The notes below the pieces were generated by a model that was not told where the DNA came from, ran no database searches, and was given only the letters and a program-made list of their open reading frames with translations. Shown here piece after piece: positions 8,471 through 16,645 of a stretch of 38,209 bases of DNA. Position 1 is the first letter of the stretch. Every line of letters begins with the position of its first letter. The stretch comes from Modestobacter caceresii (GTDB lineage Bacteria > Actinomycetota > Actinomycetes > Mycobacteriales > Geodermatophilaceae). Made by a program: the position numbers and the translations under genes. The DNA lies in the NCBI RefSeq assembly GCF_000761485.1, contig NZ_JPMX01000060.1, forward strand, positions 1 through 38,209, read 5' to 3'.

Positions 8471-10063
8471 ATGACCAGTTCGTCCCCGGCGCCGCTCGCG
8501 CCGCCCCGCGCCGAGGGTGCGGCCGTCGACAAGGGCCTCAAGACCGGCGCCCTGGGACTGGTCTCCTCGATCGTCCTGGCCGTCTCCTCGACCGCCCCGG
8601 CCTACGCGCTGGCCGCGACGCTGGGGTTCGTCGTCATCGTCGTCGGGGTGCAGGCCCCGGCGATCATGCTGCTGGCGTTCGTGCCGATGTGGCTGACCGC
8701 GGTCGCCTACTCGGAGCTCAACAAGCGCGAGCCCGACTGCGGGACGACGTTCACCTGGGCCGCCCGGGCCTTCGGACCTCGTGCCGGGTGGATGGGCGGC
8801 TGGGGGATCATCGCCGCCGACGTCATCGTGATGGCGAACCTCGCCCAGATCGCCGGCTCCTACGGCTACCGGCTGGTCGGGCTCGACGGGCTGGCGGAGA
8901 GCGCCGTCTGGACGACGGTGGCCGGCGTCGCCTGGATCGCCGTCATGACCTGGGTCTGCTACCGCGGCATCGAGCCGACCGCACGCCTGCAGCGGGTGCT
9001 GCTGTCCGTCGAGGGCGTCGTGCTGGTGGCCTTCGCGGTGTACGCCCTGGTCAAGGTGTACGCGGGGACGGCGCCCGAGGGCTCGCTCACCCCGTCCCTG
9101 TCCTGGCTGTGGCCCTCCGGGCTCGGCTGGCCGGCGCTCACCGAGGCGGTGCTGCTGGCGATCTTCATCTACTGGGGCTGGGACTCCGCCGTCGCCGTCA
9201 ACGAGGAGACCGCCAACCCGACCCGGTCGCCCGGGCGGGCCGCGATCATCTCCACGGTGCTGCTGGTCGGCATCTACACGGTGGTCTCCGTGGCGACCGT
9301 GGCCTTCGCCGGCGTCGGGACCGAGGGCATCGGGCTGGGCAACGAGGCCAACGCCGAGGACGTGTTCGTCGCCCTGGGCGCGACGGTCTTCGGGGACGAC
9401 GTCCTCGGCCGGGCCTTCGAGGCGCTGCTGATCATCTCCGTGCTCACGTCGGCGGCGGCGTGCACGCAGACCACGATCCTGCCCACCGCCCGCGGCACGC
9501 TGGCGATGGCCGCCTACGGCGCACTGCCCCGGTCCTTCGCCCGGATCCACCCGCGGTACCTCACGCCCACGGTCTCCACGGTCTGGATGGGGATCGTCTC
9601 GATCGCCTTCTACGTGGGCCTGACGGTCGTCAGCGAGAACGTGCTGATCGACTCGATCACCGCCACCGGGATGCTGATCGCCTTCTACTACGGGCTCACC
9701 GGCTTCGCCTGCGCCTGGCAGTTCCGCCGGGCGCTGCACGGCCCGCGGGACATCGTCATGCGCCTGGTGCTCCCGCTGCTCGGCGGGCTGTTCATGCTCG
9801 CCGTCTTCGTGCTGGCCTGCGTCGAGTACGCCGACCCCGGCTACGGCGAGACGGTGATCGGCGGCGTCGGCGGGGTGTTCGTGGTCGGGGTCGGCGCCCT
9901 GCTGCTGGGGCTGCTGCTGATGGTGGTCTACAGCCGGGTCGCGCCGGCGTTCTTCCGCGGCGAGACGATGCTCGACGGCGCCGAGGGCCTGGTGCTCGAG
10001 GAGGGCGTCGCGACCGTCGCACCGACCAGGCCCGACGACCGGCCGTCCACGCCTGGGCTGTGA
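8471..10063 (+). CDS. APC-superfamily amino-acid permease
   Basis: 530 residues with about 12 transmembrane segments. The N-terminal signature is LKTGALGLVSSIVLAVSSTAPAYA-like (TM1, with the unwound glycine/serine motif of APC transporters), then ELNKREPDCGTTFTWAARAF, which matches the TM3 loop consensus of the family. Later come IYWGWDSAVAVNEETANP and QTTILPTARGTLAMAAYGALP, both hallmarks of the AA_permease_2 group. It likely imports amino acids or related amines by proton coupling; substrate unknown. ATG 8471 is preferred over longer frames reaching back to 8255 because family homology starts at residue ~20. Its last 136 bases overlap the antisense C-terminal coding frame of the DHA2 efflux gene. 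Confidence 0.9.
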   Translation: MTSSSPAPLAPPRAEGAAVDKGLKTGALGLVSSIVLAVSSTAPAYALAATLGFVVIVVGVQAPAIMLLAFVPMWLTAVAYSELNKREPDCGTTFTWAARAFGPRAGWMGGWGIIAADVIVMANLAQIAGSYGYRLVGLDGLAESAVWTTVAGVAWIAVMTWVCYRGIEPTARLQRVLLSVEGVVLVAFAVYALVKVYAGTAPEGSLTPSLSWLWPSGLGWPALTEAVLLAIFIYWGWDSAVAVNEETANPTRSPGRAAIISTVLLVGIYTVVSVATVAFAGVGTEGIGLGNEANAEDVFVALGATVFGDDVLGRAFEALLIISVLTSAAACTQTTILPTARGTLAMAAYGALPRSFARIHPRYLTPTVSTVWMGIVSIAFYVGLTVVSENVLIDSITATGMLIAFYYGLTGFACAWQFRRALHGPRDIVMRLVLPLLGGLFMLAVFVLACVEYADPGYGETVIGGVGGVFVVGVGALLLGLLLMVVYSRVAPAFFRGETMLDGAEGLVLEEGVATVAPTRPDDRPSTPGL

Positions 10064-11596
10064 TCCGGCGCGGGTGCCGGCTCGGCGAGCCGGTGCTGGG
10101 CCGGCAGGAACGCCAGGACGACGGCCGCCCCGACCCCGCTGGCCACGGCGCACACCCACGAGCCGGCGACGACGCCGTCCAGGAACGACTGCTGGACCGC
10201 CGTCACCGCACCACCGGGCAGCTGCCCGGCCACCGCGAGCCCGGCGAACACGGAGTCCGCCGCGCTCTCGGCCGCCCGGGCCGGCGCGCCGGCCGCGGTG
10301 AGCCCGTCGACGGCGGCCGGGCCGTAGACCGTGCTCAGCACCGAGCCCACCACGGCGACGCCGAGGGTGCCGCCGACCTCGCGCACCGTGTCGTTGACCG
10401 CTGAACCGGCCCCGGCCTGGTCGCCGCGCAGCGCTCCCATCACCGCCTCGGTCGCCGGGCTGGTGACCAGCCCGAGGCCGGCGGCCATGAGCACCATCGC
10501 GATCACGATCCGGCCCCAGTAGTCGGACTCCAAGGTGGTGCCGGTGGCGACGGCGAACCCGACGGCCATGGTCAACAGTCCGGCTGCGACCACGAGCTTC
10601 GTGCCCACCGCCCGCATCGCGACGATCGCCAGCGGCGCGGTGACGCCGATGACGGTGGCGAAGGGGAGGGTCGCCACGCCGGCGGTGAGGGTGTCGTACC
10701 CGCGGACCGACTGGAAGTACTGGGTGATCATGAAGATGAACCCGAACAGGCTGAAGAAGGCGAGCGCGGTCGCACCGCTGCCCACCGACACCCGCGGGTC
10801 GCGGAACAGCCGGACGTCCAGCAGCGGCTCGGCGGTGCGCAGCTCGTGCACGACGAAGCCGGCGAGCACCAGCGCCGCGACCGCGTAGCCGCCCAGCGTG
10901 GTCGCCGATCCCCAGCCGTGCCCGGGGGCCTCGATCGTCGTCCAGACCAGCAGGCTGATTGCGAGCACCGAGGCGGCGGCGCCGGTCAGGTCGAAGCGGT
11001 GCGCCCGCGCCGCGCGCGCCTCGGGGACCACCAGCCGGCCGGCGACCAGGGCGACCGCCGCGATCGGCAGGTTGACCAGGAAGACCGAACCCCAGGCGAA
11101 GTGCTCCAGCAGCAGGCCGCCGGTCACCGGGCCGATGGCAACCGACAGGCCGGTGACCCGCGGACCAGACGCCCAGTGCGGTGGCCCGTTCCCGGCGGTC
11201 GGTGAACGTGGTGACCAGCAGCGCCAGGGTGGCCGGGTAGATCGCCGCTGCGGCCACGCCCATCGCGGCCCGTCCGGCGATGAGCTGGTCGGTGCTGGTG
11301 GCCGCCGAGGCGAGCGCTGAGGTCAGGGCGAAGCCGACCAGTCCGGCCTGGAGCACCCGCCGCCGGCCGAACCGGTCACCGAGCGCACCGCCGAGCAGCA
11401 GCAGCGCGGCGAAGGCCAGCGTGTAGCCGTCGACGACCCACTGCAGGTCCCGGGTGCTGGCCGACAGCTCGCGGCTGATGGTCGGCAGCGCGACGTTCAC
11501 GATCGTGTTGTCGATGCTGACCGGCAGCACGGACAGGCAGAGCACGGCGAGCACCCACCACCGACGGGTGGCGAGGGCGGGCGGGGGAGTGGTCAT
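9928..11596 (-). pseudogene. DHA2-family MFS multidrug efflux transporter, frameshifted
   Basis: Two minus-strand frames together encode one ~14-TM drug:H+ antiporter of the EmrB/QacA type. The N-terminal part from ATG 11596 has DNTIVNVALPTISRELSAS, the motif A loop GDRFGRRRV and ALGVWSA. It is then thrown out of frame by one extra G in GCGGGTCACC (CCC at 11157-11159 on the plus strand). Homology resumes as VTGLSVAIGPVTGGLLLEHF in the frame ending at 9928, with TM segments to LAFLPAQHRL. The C-terminal tail has no stop until inside the permease gene, giving an antisense overlap of 136 bp. If the indel is real, only a five-helix fragment is made. A TetR regulator is divergent with a shared operator-like dyad. 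GGAGG sits 5 nt before the ATG. Confidence 0.82.
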
Positions 11597-11610
11597 CGCG
11601 GCCTCCGGTC

Positions 11611-11650
11611 TGTAGAACAACGTGCCAGAACAGTAGGACGACGTTATACA
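11611..11650. promoter_or_regulatory. inverted-repeat operator candidate between tetR and efflux gene
   Basis: TGTAGAACAACGT (11611-11623) and the reverse complement of 11638-11650 (TGTATAACGTCGT) match at 10 of 13 positions as TGTANAACNNCGT arms separated by 14 bp. The region lies in the 89-bp gap between the divergent tetR and MFS starts, where TetR-family autorepressors normally bind. TATACA at 11645-11650 could be the -10 of the plus-strand tetR promoter, so the right arm would overlap it. Seen directly: the dyad and its position. Inferred: that this regulator binds it. Confidence 0.5.
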
Positions 11651-11685
11651 AGAGGCAAGCAGGATCCGTGCAGGAGGATGAGGTC

Positions 11686-12294
11686 GTGACAGACGTCAGG
11701 TCCGGCGCCGGGCGCACCCCCAGCCGCGCGGTCGAGCAGGCGCTGGTCGACGCGGCCGAGCGGGTGCTGGTCCGGGACGGCCTGGGCGCGGTGACCGTGC
11801 GGGCCGTCGCCACCGAGGCCGGCGTGGCGCCGATGGGCGTCTACAACCGCTTCGGCAGCAAGGACGGGTTGATCGCCGCCGTCCTGGTCCGCGGCTTCGA
11901 CGGGCTGCGCGCCGCGGTCACCGAGGACGCCGACCCCGACCCGATCGCCCGGCTGCTGGCCAGCGGACGCAACTACCGGCGGTTCGCGCTGGCCCAGCCG
12001 CAGCACTACGGGGCGATGTTCGGCGGGCGACCCCTGCCCACCGAGGGCGCCGACGAGCTGGTCGCGTACGCCGCTGCCGCCTTCGAGGCGCTGGTCGACC
12101 ACGTGCGCCACGCGATGGCCCGCGGGGCGTTGCGCGAGCAGGACCCGACCGAGACCGCCCAGCTGATCTGGAGCTCGGTGCACGGGGCGGTGAGCCTCGA
12201 GCTGGGCGGGGCGGTGCTCACCCCCGACCCGGCGGTCACCTACGAGTCGCTGCTGCACCTGCTCGTCGACGGACTCCGCCGACCACCCCCTTGA
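11686..12294 (+). CDS. TetR/AcrR-family transcriptional regulator
   Basis: 202 residues. The N-terminal helix-turn-helix is clear: AVEQALVDAAERVLVRDG, GAVTVRAVATEAGVAPMGVY and NRFGSKDGLIAAVLVRGF, matching TetR_N. The C-terminal ligand domain contains RRFALAQPQHYGAMFG and WSSVHGAVSLELGG, which fits the TetR_C_33/WHG-type C-domain. GTG 11686 is chosen over GTG 11668 because AGGAGG lies at 11672-11677, correctly spaced for 11686 but inside the longer frame. It probably represses itself and the divergent efflux gene; the ligand would be an effluxed drug or metabolite. The regulator looks intact although its presumed target is frameshifted. Confidence 0.88.
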   Translation: MTDVRSGAGRTPSRAVEQALVDAAERVLVRDGLGAVTVRAVATEAGVAPMGVYNRFGSKDGLIAAVLVRGFDGLRAAVTEDADPDPIARLLASGRNYRRFALAQPQHYGAMFGGRPLPTEGADELVAYAAAAFEALVDHVRHAMARGALREQDPTETAQLIWSSVHGAVSLELGGAVLTPDPAVTYESLLHLLVDGLRRPPP

Positions 12295-12380
12295 GGGTGA
12301 GCTGACGCGCCGTTCGCCGCGACGACGCTCCAGCGCCCCGCCGTCCCTGCCGACACCAGCAGAGACGAAAGGGGCCGGTC

Positions 12381-12563
12381 ATGATGACTCTGGCGTGCAG
12401 TGCAGTGGCTCAGGCAGGGATGGCAGCGACGACGGCGTCGCTGGACGACACCCCCGCGGAATCGTTGATGTTCGTGGCCGGGTGGCTCACCACGGCCACC
12501 GACCTCACCGCGCAGGCGATGCTGCTCCGCGACCTCGGCGCGAGCTTCGACGTCCTGATCTGA
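12381..12563 (+). CDS. small hypothetical protein (60 aa)
   Basis: No recognised family. The ORF starts with ATG ATG, has GAAAGGGG about 9 nt upstream, keeps strong G/C in third positions, and ends right before a large terminator hairpin (12569-12619). Those features together argue for a real gene. The sequence (MTLACSAVAQAGMAATTASL, then ESLMFVAGWLTTATDLTAQA) is mildly hydrophobic in the middle, without a clear signal peptide or full-length membrane helix, and ends LLRDLGASFDVLI. It lies downstream of tetR in the same direction, 86 nt away, and could be cotranscribed with it. Function unknown. Confidence 0.5.
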   Translation: MMTLACSAVAQAGMAATTASLDDTPAESLMFVAGWLTTATDLTAQAMLLRDLGASFDVLI

Positions 12564-12568
12564 GAGGA

Positions 12569-12619
12569 CCCCCTTCCTCCCCACCCCTCGCACGCTCGGG
12601 GTGGGGCCCTGGAAGGGGG
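12569..12619. terminator. large two-tier hairpin, bidirectional terminator
   Basis: Outer arms CCCCCTTCC (12569-12577) and GGAAGGGGG (12611-12619) pair perfectly. Inner arms CCCCACCCC (12579-12587) and GGGGTGGGG (12598-12606) also pair perfectly around a 10-nt loop. It sits between the convergent small ORF (stop 12563) and the DUF2786 gene (stop 12633). There is no U-tract, as often seen in high-GC actinobacteria. Confidence 0.8.
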
Positions 12620-12632
12620 CCGTTCCAGCACC

Positions 12633-13844
12633 TCACCTGCTGGGCAAGGACCGGCGGTTCGACCCGAGGTCCGCCTGGTCCGCGGCGCGCCGACCGGCGT
12701 GCCAGCCGGCCGGGTCGACCGTGCTGCCGCCGCGACGGCGCAGCGACGGGAACAGCTCCTCGACCGCCCGGTCGACCGCGGCCGACCGTTCGGCCAGCAC
12801 CGGCGCCAGCTCGGCGCCGTAGTCGGCCCGGGCCTCCGCGGTCGCCTGCTCGCGGGCCTGGGTGAGCCGCTCCTCCAGCCGCTGGGCGAAGGAGTAGAGG
12901 AAGCCCCGGCGGAACGGCGTCGACCGCGCCCGGGCCCCGCCGCTGGAGGCTGCGTCGGCGAGGGCCCGGGCCGCCTGCAGCAGCAGTGAGGTGACCAGCA
13001 GCTCGACCAGGTCCACGTCGTCCCGGAAGCCGACCAGGGTGGCGATGCCGAAGCTCGGCAGCAGCACCACCCGGACGCCGTTCGCGGTGCCGACGGCCTG
13101 CACCACCGCCGCCTTCGCCTCGGTGTGCGGGTCGTCCAGGTGCAGCCGCCGGGCGACCACGCCGGCCGGGGAGCCGTTCCCCCGCTGCGCGAGCACCGCC
13201 GTGTCGATGGCGTGCCGGGCCATCAGCGACTGCGCCTTGGCGGTGAGCGCCTCGGCCTCCTCGGCGAACTCCGTGGACTCCGCCTTGGCCAGCAACGACC
13301 GGATCCGGTGCAGCACCTTGCCGTCGGCCTCGCTGCCCGGCGCCTCCACCGGCCATGACGCAGCCGACCAGCCGCTGGGCGGGGTGAGCAGCTGCTCCAG
13401 CCTCGGCAGCGTCCGGAACAGCCCGATCAGCCGCAGCACGTCACGCCAGGCCGGTCCGGGCTGGATCCGTTCGGCCCGCCACCAGTCGGCGACGGAGCGG
13501 ACGTCGGTGGCCAGCGCGTCGAGCTGGGCGGTCCAGGCCTCGGGCACCTGACCGGCAGCGGCCGACCCGGACTCGGCGGTGATGACCGCGGCCGCCAGCC
13601 GGGCGGCCCGTTGGCTCACCCGGCGGCGAGCCACGTGCACGACGTCCACCGGTTGCCAGCCGCCCTCCCACAGCTGCGGCAGCGCCGCGGTGAGCGTCTG
13701 CTGTGCCTGGCCGCCGCTGTCGACACCCGGGTCGCGCCGGGTCAGCCGGGCGACCACCGGGTCGAGCTCGGCGGCCTGCACCCCGGGCTCGGCGGCGAGC
13801 CGGGCGCCGGCCAGCAGCAGCATCAGCACCTCGTCGGTGGTCAT
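12633..13844 (-). CDS. DUF2786 domain-containing protein
   Basis: 403 residues. The DUF2786 signature lies at about residues 175-215: KVLHRIRSLLAKAESTEFAE, EEAEALTAKAQSLMARHAID. It is followed by an alpha/beta region (TEAKAAVVQAVGTANGVRVV, TLVGFRDDVDLVELLVTSLL) and a helical coil (SFAQRLEERLTQAREQATAE) that ends in a basic tail. The N-terminal ~170 residues are helical and family-unassigned. DUF2786 proteins resemble the McrBC-neighbour/SprT-adjacent hypothetical group, but no biochemical role is established. ATG 13844 is supported by GAGGAGAGGA about 8 nt upstream. It is transcribed toward the terminator at 12569-12619. Confidence 0.8.
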   Translation of the reverse strand: MTTDEVLMLLLAGARLAAEPGVQAAELDPVVARLTRRDPGVDSGGQAQQTLTAALPQLWEGGWQPVDVVHVARRRVSQRAARLAAAVITAESGSAAAGQVPEAWTAQLDALATDVRSVADWWRAERIQPGPAWRDVLRLIGLFRTLPRLEQLLTPPSGWSAASWPVEAPGSEADGKVLHRIRSLLAKAESTEFAEEAEALTAKAQSLMARHAIDTAVLAQRGNGSPAGVVARRLHLDDPHTEAKAAVVQAVGTANGVRVVLLPSFGIATLVGFRDDVDLVELLVTSLLLQAARALADAASSGGARARSTPFRRGFLYSFAQRLEERLTQAREQATAEARADYGAELAPVLAERSAAVDRAVEELFPSLRRRGGSTVDPAGWHAGRRAADQADLGSNRRSLPSR

Positions 13845-13958
13845 CGGCGGTCCTCTCCTCGTGCGTGCGCCGGACCAGCGTGGCGGCGGGTGGGCCGCAC
13901 CGGGGGCGATCCAGGCGGTTGTGGACCGGGCGTCCCGTTGTGGACGCCGGCGGGCGGC

Positions 13959-15149
13959 TCAGGCGCGGGGGTGCACCCGGGAGGCCGCCTCGCGGGCGGT
14001 GGCCCGGGCGGCGTCGACGTCCTCGGCGCGGGCCAGCGCCACGCCCATCCGCCGGCGGGCGAAGCTCTCCGGCTTGCCGAACAGCCGCAGCTCGACACCG
14101 GGCAGCGCCAGCGCCTCGTCGACCCCGTCGAAGGTGACCCCGGTGGCCTCCACGCCGCCGTAGACGACCGCCGAGGCGCCCGGGTTGCGCAGCGTGGTGT
14201 CCACCGGGAGTCCCAGCAGGGCGCGGGCGTGCAGCTCGAACTCGTTCTGCCACTGCGTCGTCATCGTCACCATGCCGGTGTCGTGGGGCCGCGGGCTCAC
14301 CTCGGAGAACCACACGTCGTCCCCGCGGACGAACAGCTCGACGCCGAACACGCCCAGCCCACCCAGCTCGGCCGTCACCGCCGCGGAGATCGCCTGCGCG
14401 CGGTCCAGCGCCACCGCCGACATCGGCTGCGGCTGCCAGCTCTCCACGTAGTCGCCGGCCTCCTGGCGGTGGCCGATCGGCGCGCAGAAGCCGGTGACCG
14501 TCCCCCCGTCGCGCAGCGAGCGCACGGTCAGCAGGGTGATCTCGTAGTCGAAGTCGACGAAGCCCTCGACGATCACCCGGGTGCCGGCGACCCGGCCACC
14601 GGCCATCGCGTACGCCCAGGCGCCGTCCACGTCGTCCGGGCCGTCGAGCTTGCTCTGGCCCTTGCCGGAGGAGGACATCACCGGCTTCACCACGCACGGG
14701 AAGCCGACCTCGGTGGTCGCGGTGCGCAGCTCGTCGAGGGAGTCACAGAACCGGTAGGGGCTGGTCGGCAGGGCCAGGTCCTCGGCGGCCAGCCGGCGGA
14801 TGCCCTCGCGGTCCATGGTCAGCCGGGCGGCCCGCGCGGTCGGGACGACGCGCACCCCCTCGGCCTCCAGCTCCACCAGCGTCTGGGTGGCGATCGCCTC
14901 GATCTCCGGGACGACGACGTCGGGCCGCTCGGCCTCGATCAGGGACCGCAGCTGCGCCGGGTCGCTCATCGTCAGCGTCCGTGCGTGGTGGGCGACCTGG
15001 TGGCCGGGGGCGTCGTCGTACCGGTCGGCGGCGATGGTCTCCACCCCGAGGCGCTGCAGGGCGATCAGCACCTCCTTGGCCAGTTCGCCGCTGCCCAGCA
15101 GCAGCACGCGGGTGGCCGAAGGAGACAGCGGGGTGCCCAGGGAGACCAT
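13959..15149 (-). CDS. purT: formate-dependent phosphoribosylglycinamide formyltransferase
   Basis: 396 residues with ATP-grasp architecture. The N-terminal pre-ATP-grasp domain carries [19 protein letters not shown]; the central domain has [49 protein letters not shown] (phosphate-binding loop) and [17 protein letters not shown]; the metal site is [20 protein letters not shown] followed by RPHDTGMVT. PurT makes FGAR from GAR with formate and ATP, step 3 of purine synthesis, replacing folate-dependent PurN. Length is normal (~390). TAGCCT (complement 15156-15161) lies 6 nt before the ATG, so the mRNA is probably leaderless. The divergent neighbour at 15242 has the same arrangement. Confidence 0.95.
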   Translation of the reverse strand: MVSLGTPLSPSATRVLLLGSGELAKEVLIALQRLGVETIAADRYDDAPGHQVAHHARTLTMSDPAQLRSLIEAERPDVVVPEIEAIATQTLVELEAEGVRVVPTARAARLTMDREGIRRLAAEDLALPTSPYRFCDSLDELRTATTEVGFPCVVKPVMSSSGKGQSKLDGPDDVDGAWAYAMAGGRVAGTRVIVEGFVDFDYEITLLTVRSLRDGGTVTGFCAPIGHRQEAGDYVESWQPQPMSAVALDRAQAISAAVTAELGGLGVFGVELFVRGDDVWFSEVSPRPHDTGMVTMTTQWQNEFELHARALLGLPVDTTLRNPGASAVVYGGVEATGVTFDGVDEALALPGVELRLFGKPESFARRRMGVALARAEDVDAARATAREAASRVHPRA

Positions 15150-15155
15150 GCGGAC

Positions 15156-15235
15156 AGGCTAGAGAGGGGCGCTGAGCACCCGGTCGCCGTCGCGGCCGGG
15201 AACCGCCAGTCAGCCGGCCGTTCCGTCGCTACGTT
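15156..15235. promoter_or_regulatory. back-to-back leaderless promoters for purT and the ICL/PEPM gene
   Basis: In the 92-bp divergent gap, minus-strand TAGCCT (15161-15156) ends 6 nt before the purT ATG, and plus-strand TACGTT (15230-15235) ends 6 nt before the GTG at 15242. TANNNT at this distance puts transcription start at the start codon, the known actinobacterial leaderless layout. Neither gene has a ribosome-binding site, which agrees. -35 elements are not obvious. Confidence 0.55.
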
Positions 15236-15241
15236 GCCCTG

Positions 15242-16024
15242 GTGACCGATCTCGCCACCCGCGCCCGCACCCTCCTCGACCTGCACCGCCCACCGGAGCT
15301 CCTGGTGCTGGCCAACGTCTGGGACGTCGTCTCGGCCCGGGTCGTCGCTGCCACCCCCGGCGTCCGTGCGCTGGCCACCGCGAGCCACGCGATCGCGGCG
15401 ACGTTCGGCTACGAGGACGGCGAGCAGATCCCGCTCGACCTGCACCTGGACATGGTGGGCCGCATCGCCCGCGCCGTGGACCTGCCGGTGTCGATGGACC
15501 TGGAGGCCGGCTACGGCGATCCGGGGGAGACCGCCCGCCGGGCGATCGGGGTGGGCGTCGTCGGCGGCAACCTGGAGGACCAGCTGCGGCCGCTGGACGA
15601 CGCGGTCGCCGCCGTCGAGGCGGTGCTGCGCGCCGGCCGGGACGCCGGCATCGACTTCGTGCTCAACGCCCGCACCGACGCCTTCTTGCTGGCCGAGCCC
15701 GGGGCCGACCGGGGCGCGCTGCTCGCCGAGGCCGTGCGGCGGGGGCAGGCCTACCTGGCCGCGGGCGCGCCGGTGGTCTTCGTGCCCGGCGTGGTCTCGC
15801 GGGAGGAGATCGCGGGCCTCGTGGCCGGCCTCGGCCGCGGACGCGTCTCGGTGATGAGCGTCCCGGCGGCCTCTCCGCCGGGCCGCGAGCTGGCCGAGCT
15901 GGGCGTCGCCCGGGTCTCCACCGGGCCGTTCACCCAGCGGGTCGCGCTGACCGCGCTGCAGGACGCCGCCGCGGAACTCGTCGCCGGCGGCACCCTGCCG
16001 GGCGCGACCCGCTCGCTGAGCTGA
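15242..16024 (+). CDS. isocitrate lyase/PEP-mutase superfamily enzyme
   Basis: 260 residues forming the ICL/PEPM TIM barrel: PPELLVLANVWDVVSARVVA, TASHAIAATFGYEDGEQIPL, VDLPVSMDLEAGYGDPGETA (metal-binding Asp/Glu region), VVGGNLEDQ, DFVLNARTDAFLL and PVVFVPGVVSREEI. The superfamily contains PEP mutases, carboxy-PEP lyases and oxaloacetate hydrolases. The catalytic Cys of isocitrate lyases (KKCGH) is absent, so it is not a true isocitrate lyase. Short actinobacterial members like this are annotated as PEP phosphonomutase-like with unproven substrate. GTG 15242 is a leaderless start. The methyltransferase gene follows after one base. Confidence 0.85.
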   Translation: MTDLATRARTLLDLHRPPELLVLANVWDVVSARVVAATPGVRALATASHAIAATFGYEDGEQIPLDLHLDMVGRIARAVDLPVSMDLEAGYGDPGETARRAIGVGVVGGNLEDQLRPLDDAVAAVEAVLRAGRDAGIDFVLNARTDAFLLAEPGADRGALLAEAVRRGQAYLAAGAPVVFVPGVVSREEIAGLVAGLGRGRVSVMSVPAASPPGRELAELGVARVSTGPFTQRVALTALQDAAAELVAGGTLPGATRSLS

Positions 16025-16025
16025 C

Positions 16026-16553
16026 ATGGCCGCCGATGCCTCCGCCCGGCTCTCCTGGGCCGCGCACGTCGCCGACCCGGGGCCGGGGGAGCGAGTGCTC
16101 GAGGTGGGCTGCGGACACGGTGTCCTGCTGTCGCTGCTCGCAGCCAGGCTGACCACCGGATCCGTCCTCGGGCTGGACCGCTCGGCCACCATGACCACCG
16201 CCGCGGCCGTGCGGAACGCGGCGGCGGTGGCGGCCGGCACGGTCGCGCTGCAGACCGCCGCCCTGGCCGACGCCGACCTGCCGGACGCGGCCTTCGACCT
16301 GGTGGTCGCGGTGCACGTCGGTGCCTTCTGGCGGGCTCCGGCGGAGGAGCACGCGGTGGTGCGCCGGGTGCTCGCCGGAGGTGGCCGGTTCCTCCTGGTC
16401 GACCAGCCGCTGCAGCCGGGACGGGCGCAGACCCGGGCCGACCAGGTCGCCGCGCTCGCCGCGCCGCACGGGCTGGTCGTCACGGCGGTGCACACCGGCG
16501 ACACCCCGCCCCGTCCGTCGATCGCGGTGGAGCTGCGACCGCACCACGGGTGA
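16026..16553 (+). CDS. class I SAM-dependent methyltransferase
   Basis: 175 residues with the Rossmann methyltransferase core: ERVLEVGCGHGVLLSLLA (motif I), SVLGLDRSATMTTAAA (acidic strand-2 end), DLPDAAFDLVVAVHVGAFW (motif II/III) and LAGGGRFLLVDQPLQPG. It is short because the C-terminal strands are minimal. The start ATG lies one base after the stop of the ICL/PEPM gene, so the two are an operon and probably translationally coupled. Substrate cannot be deduced; pairing with a PEP-mutase-like enzyme is suggestive but not diagnostic. Confidence 0.82.
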   Translation: MAADASARLSWAAHVADPGPGERVLEVGCGHGVLLSLLAARLTTGSVLGLDRSATMTTAAAVRNAAAVAAGTVALQTAALADADLPDAAFDLVVAVHVGAFWRAPAEEHAVVRRVLAGGGRFLLVDQPLQPGRAQTRADQVAALAAPHGLVVTAVHTGDTPPRPSIAVELRPHHG

Positions 16554-16645
16554 CCTGGGACACCCTCGGTGGCTGGGGCGGGAGTTGGGGCGCAGCATCG
16601 GGGGCAGGACGTCGAGGACGACGAGAGAGAGAAGGCACCGCCGCC

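Noticed and set aside
8342-11620. Possible 1092-residue fusion of the MFS N-terminus with a long tail
   Set aside because: After the frameshift the frame turns into low-complexity sequence and then runs antisense through the permease gene; not a natural fusion.
15242-16024. True isocitrate lyase (glyoxylate shunt)
   Set aside because: Too short and lacks the catalytic KKCGH motif; it belongs to the PEP-mutase/oxaloacetate-hydrolase side of the superfamily.
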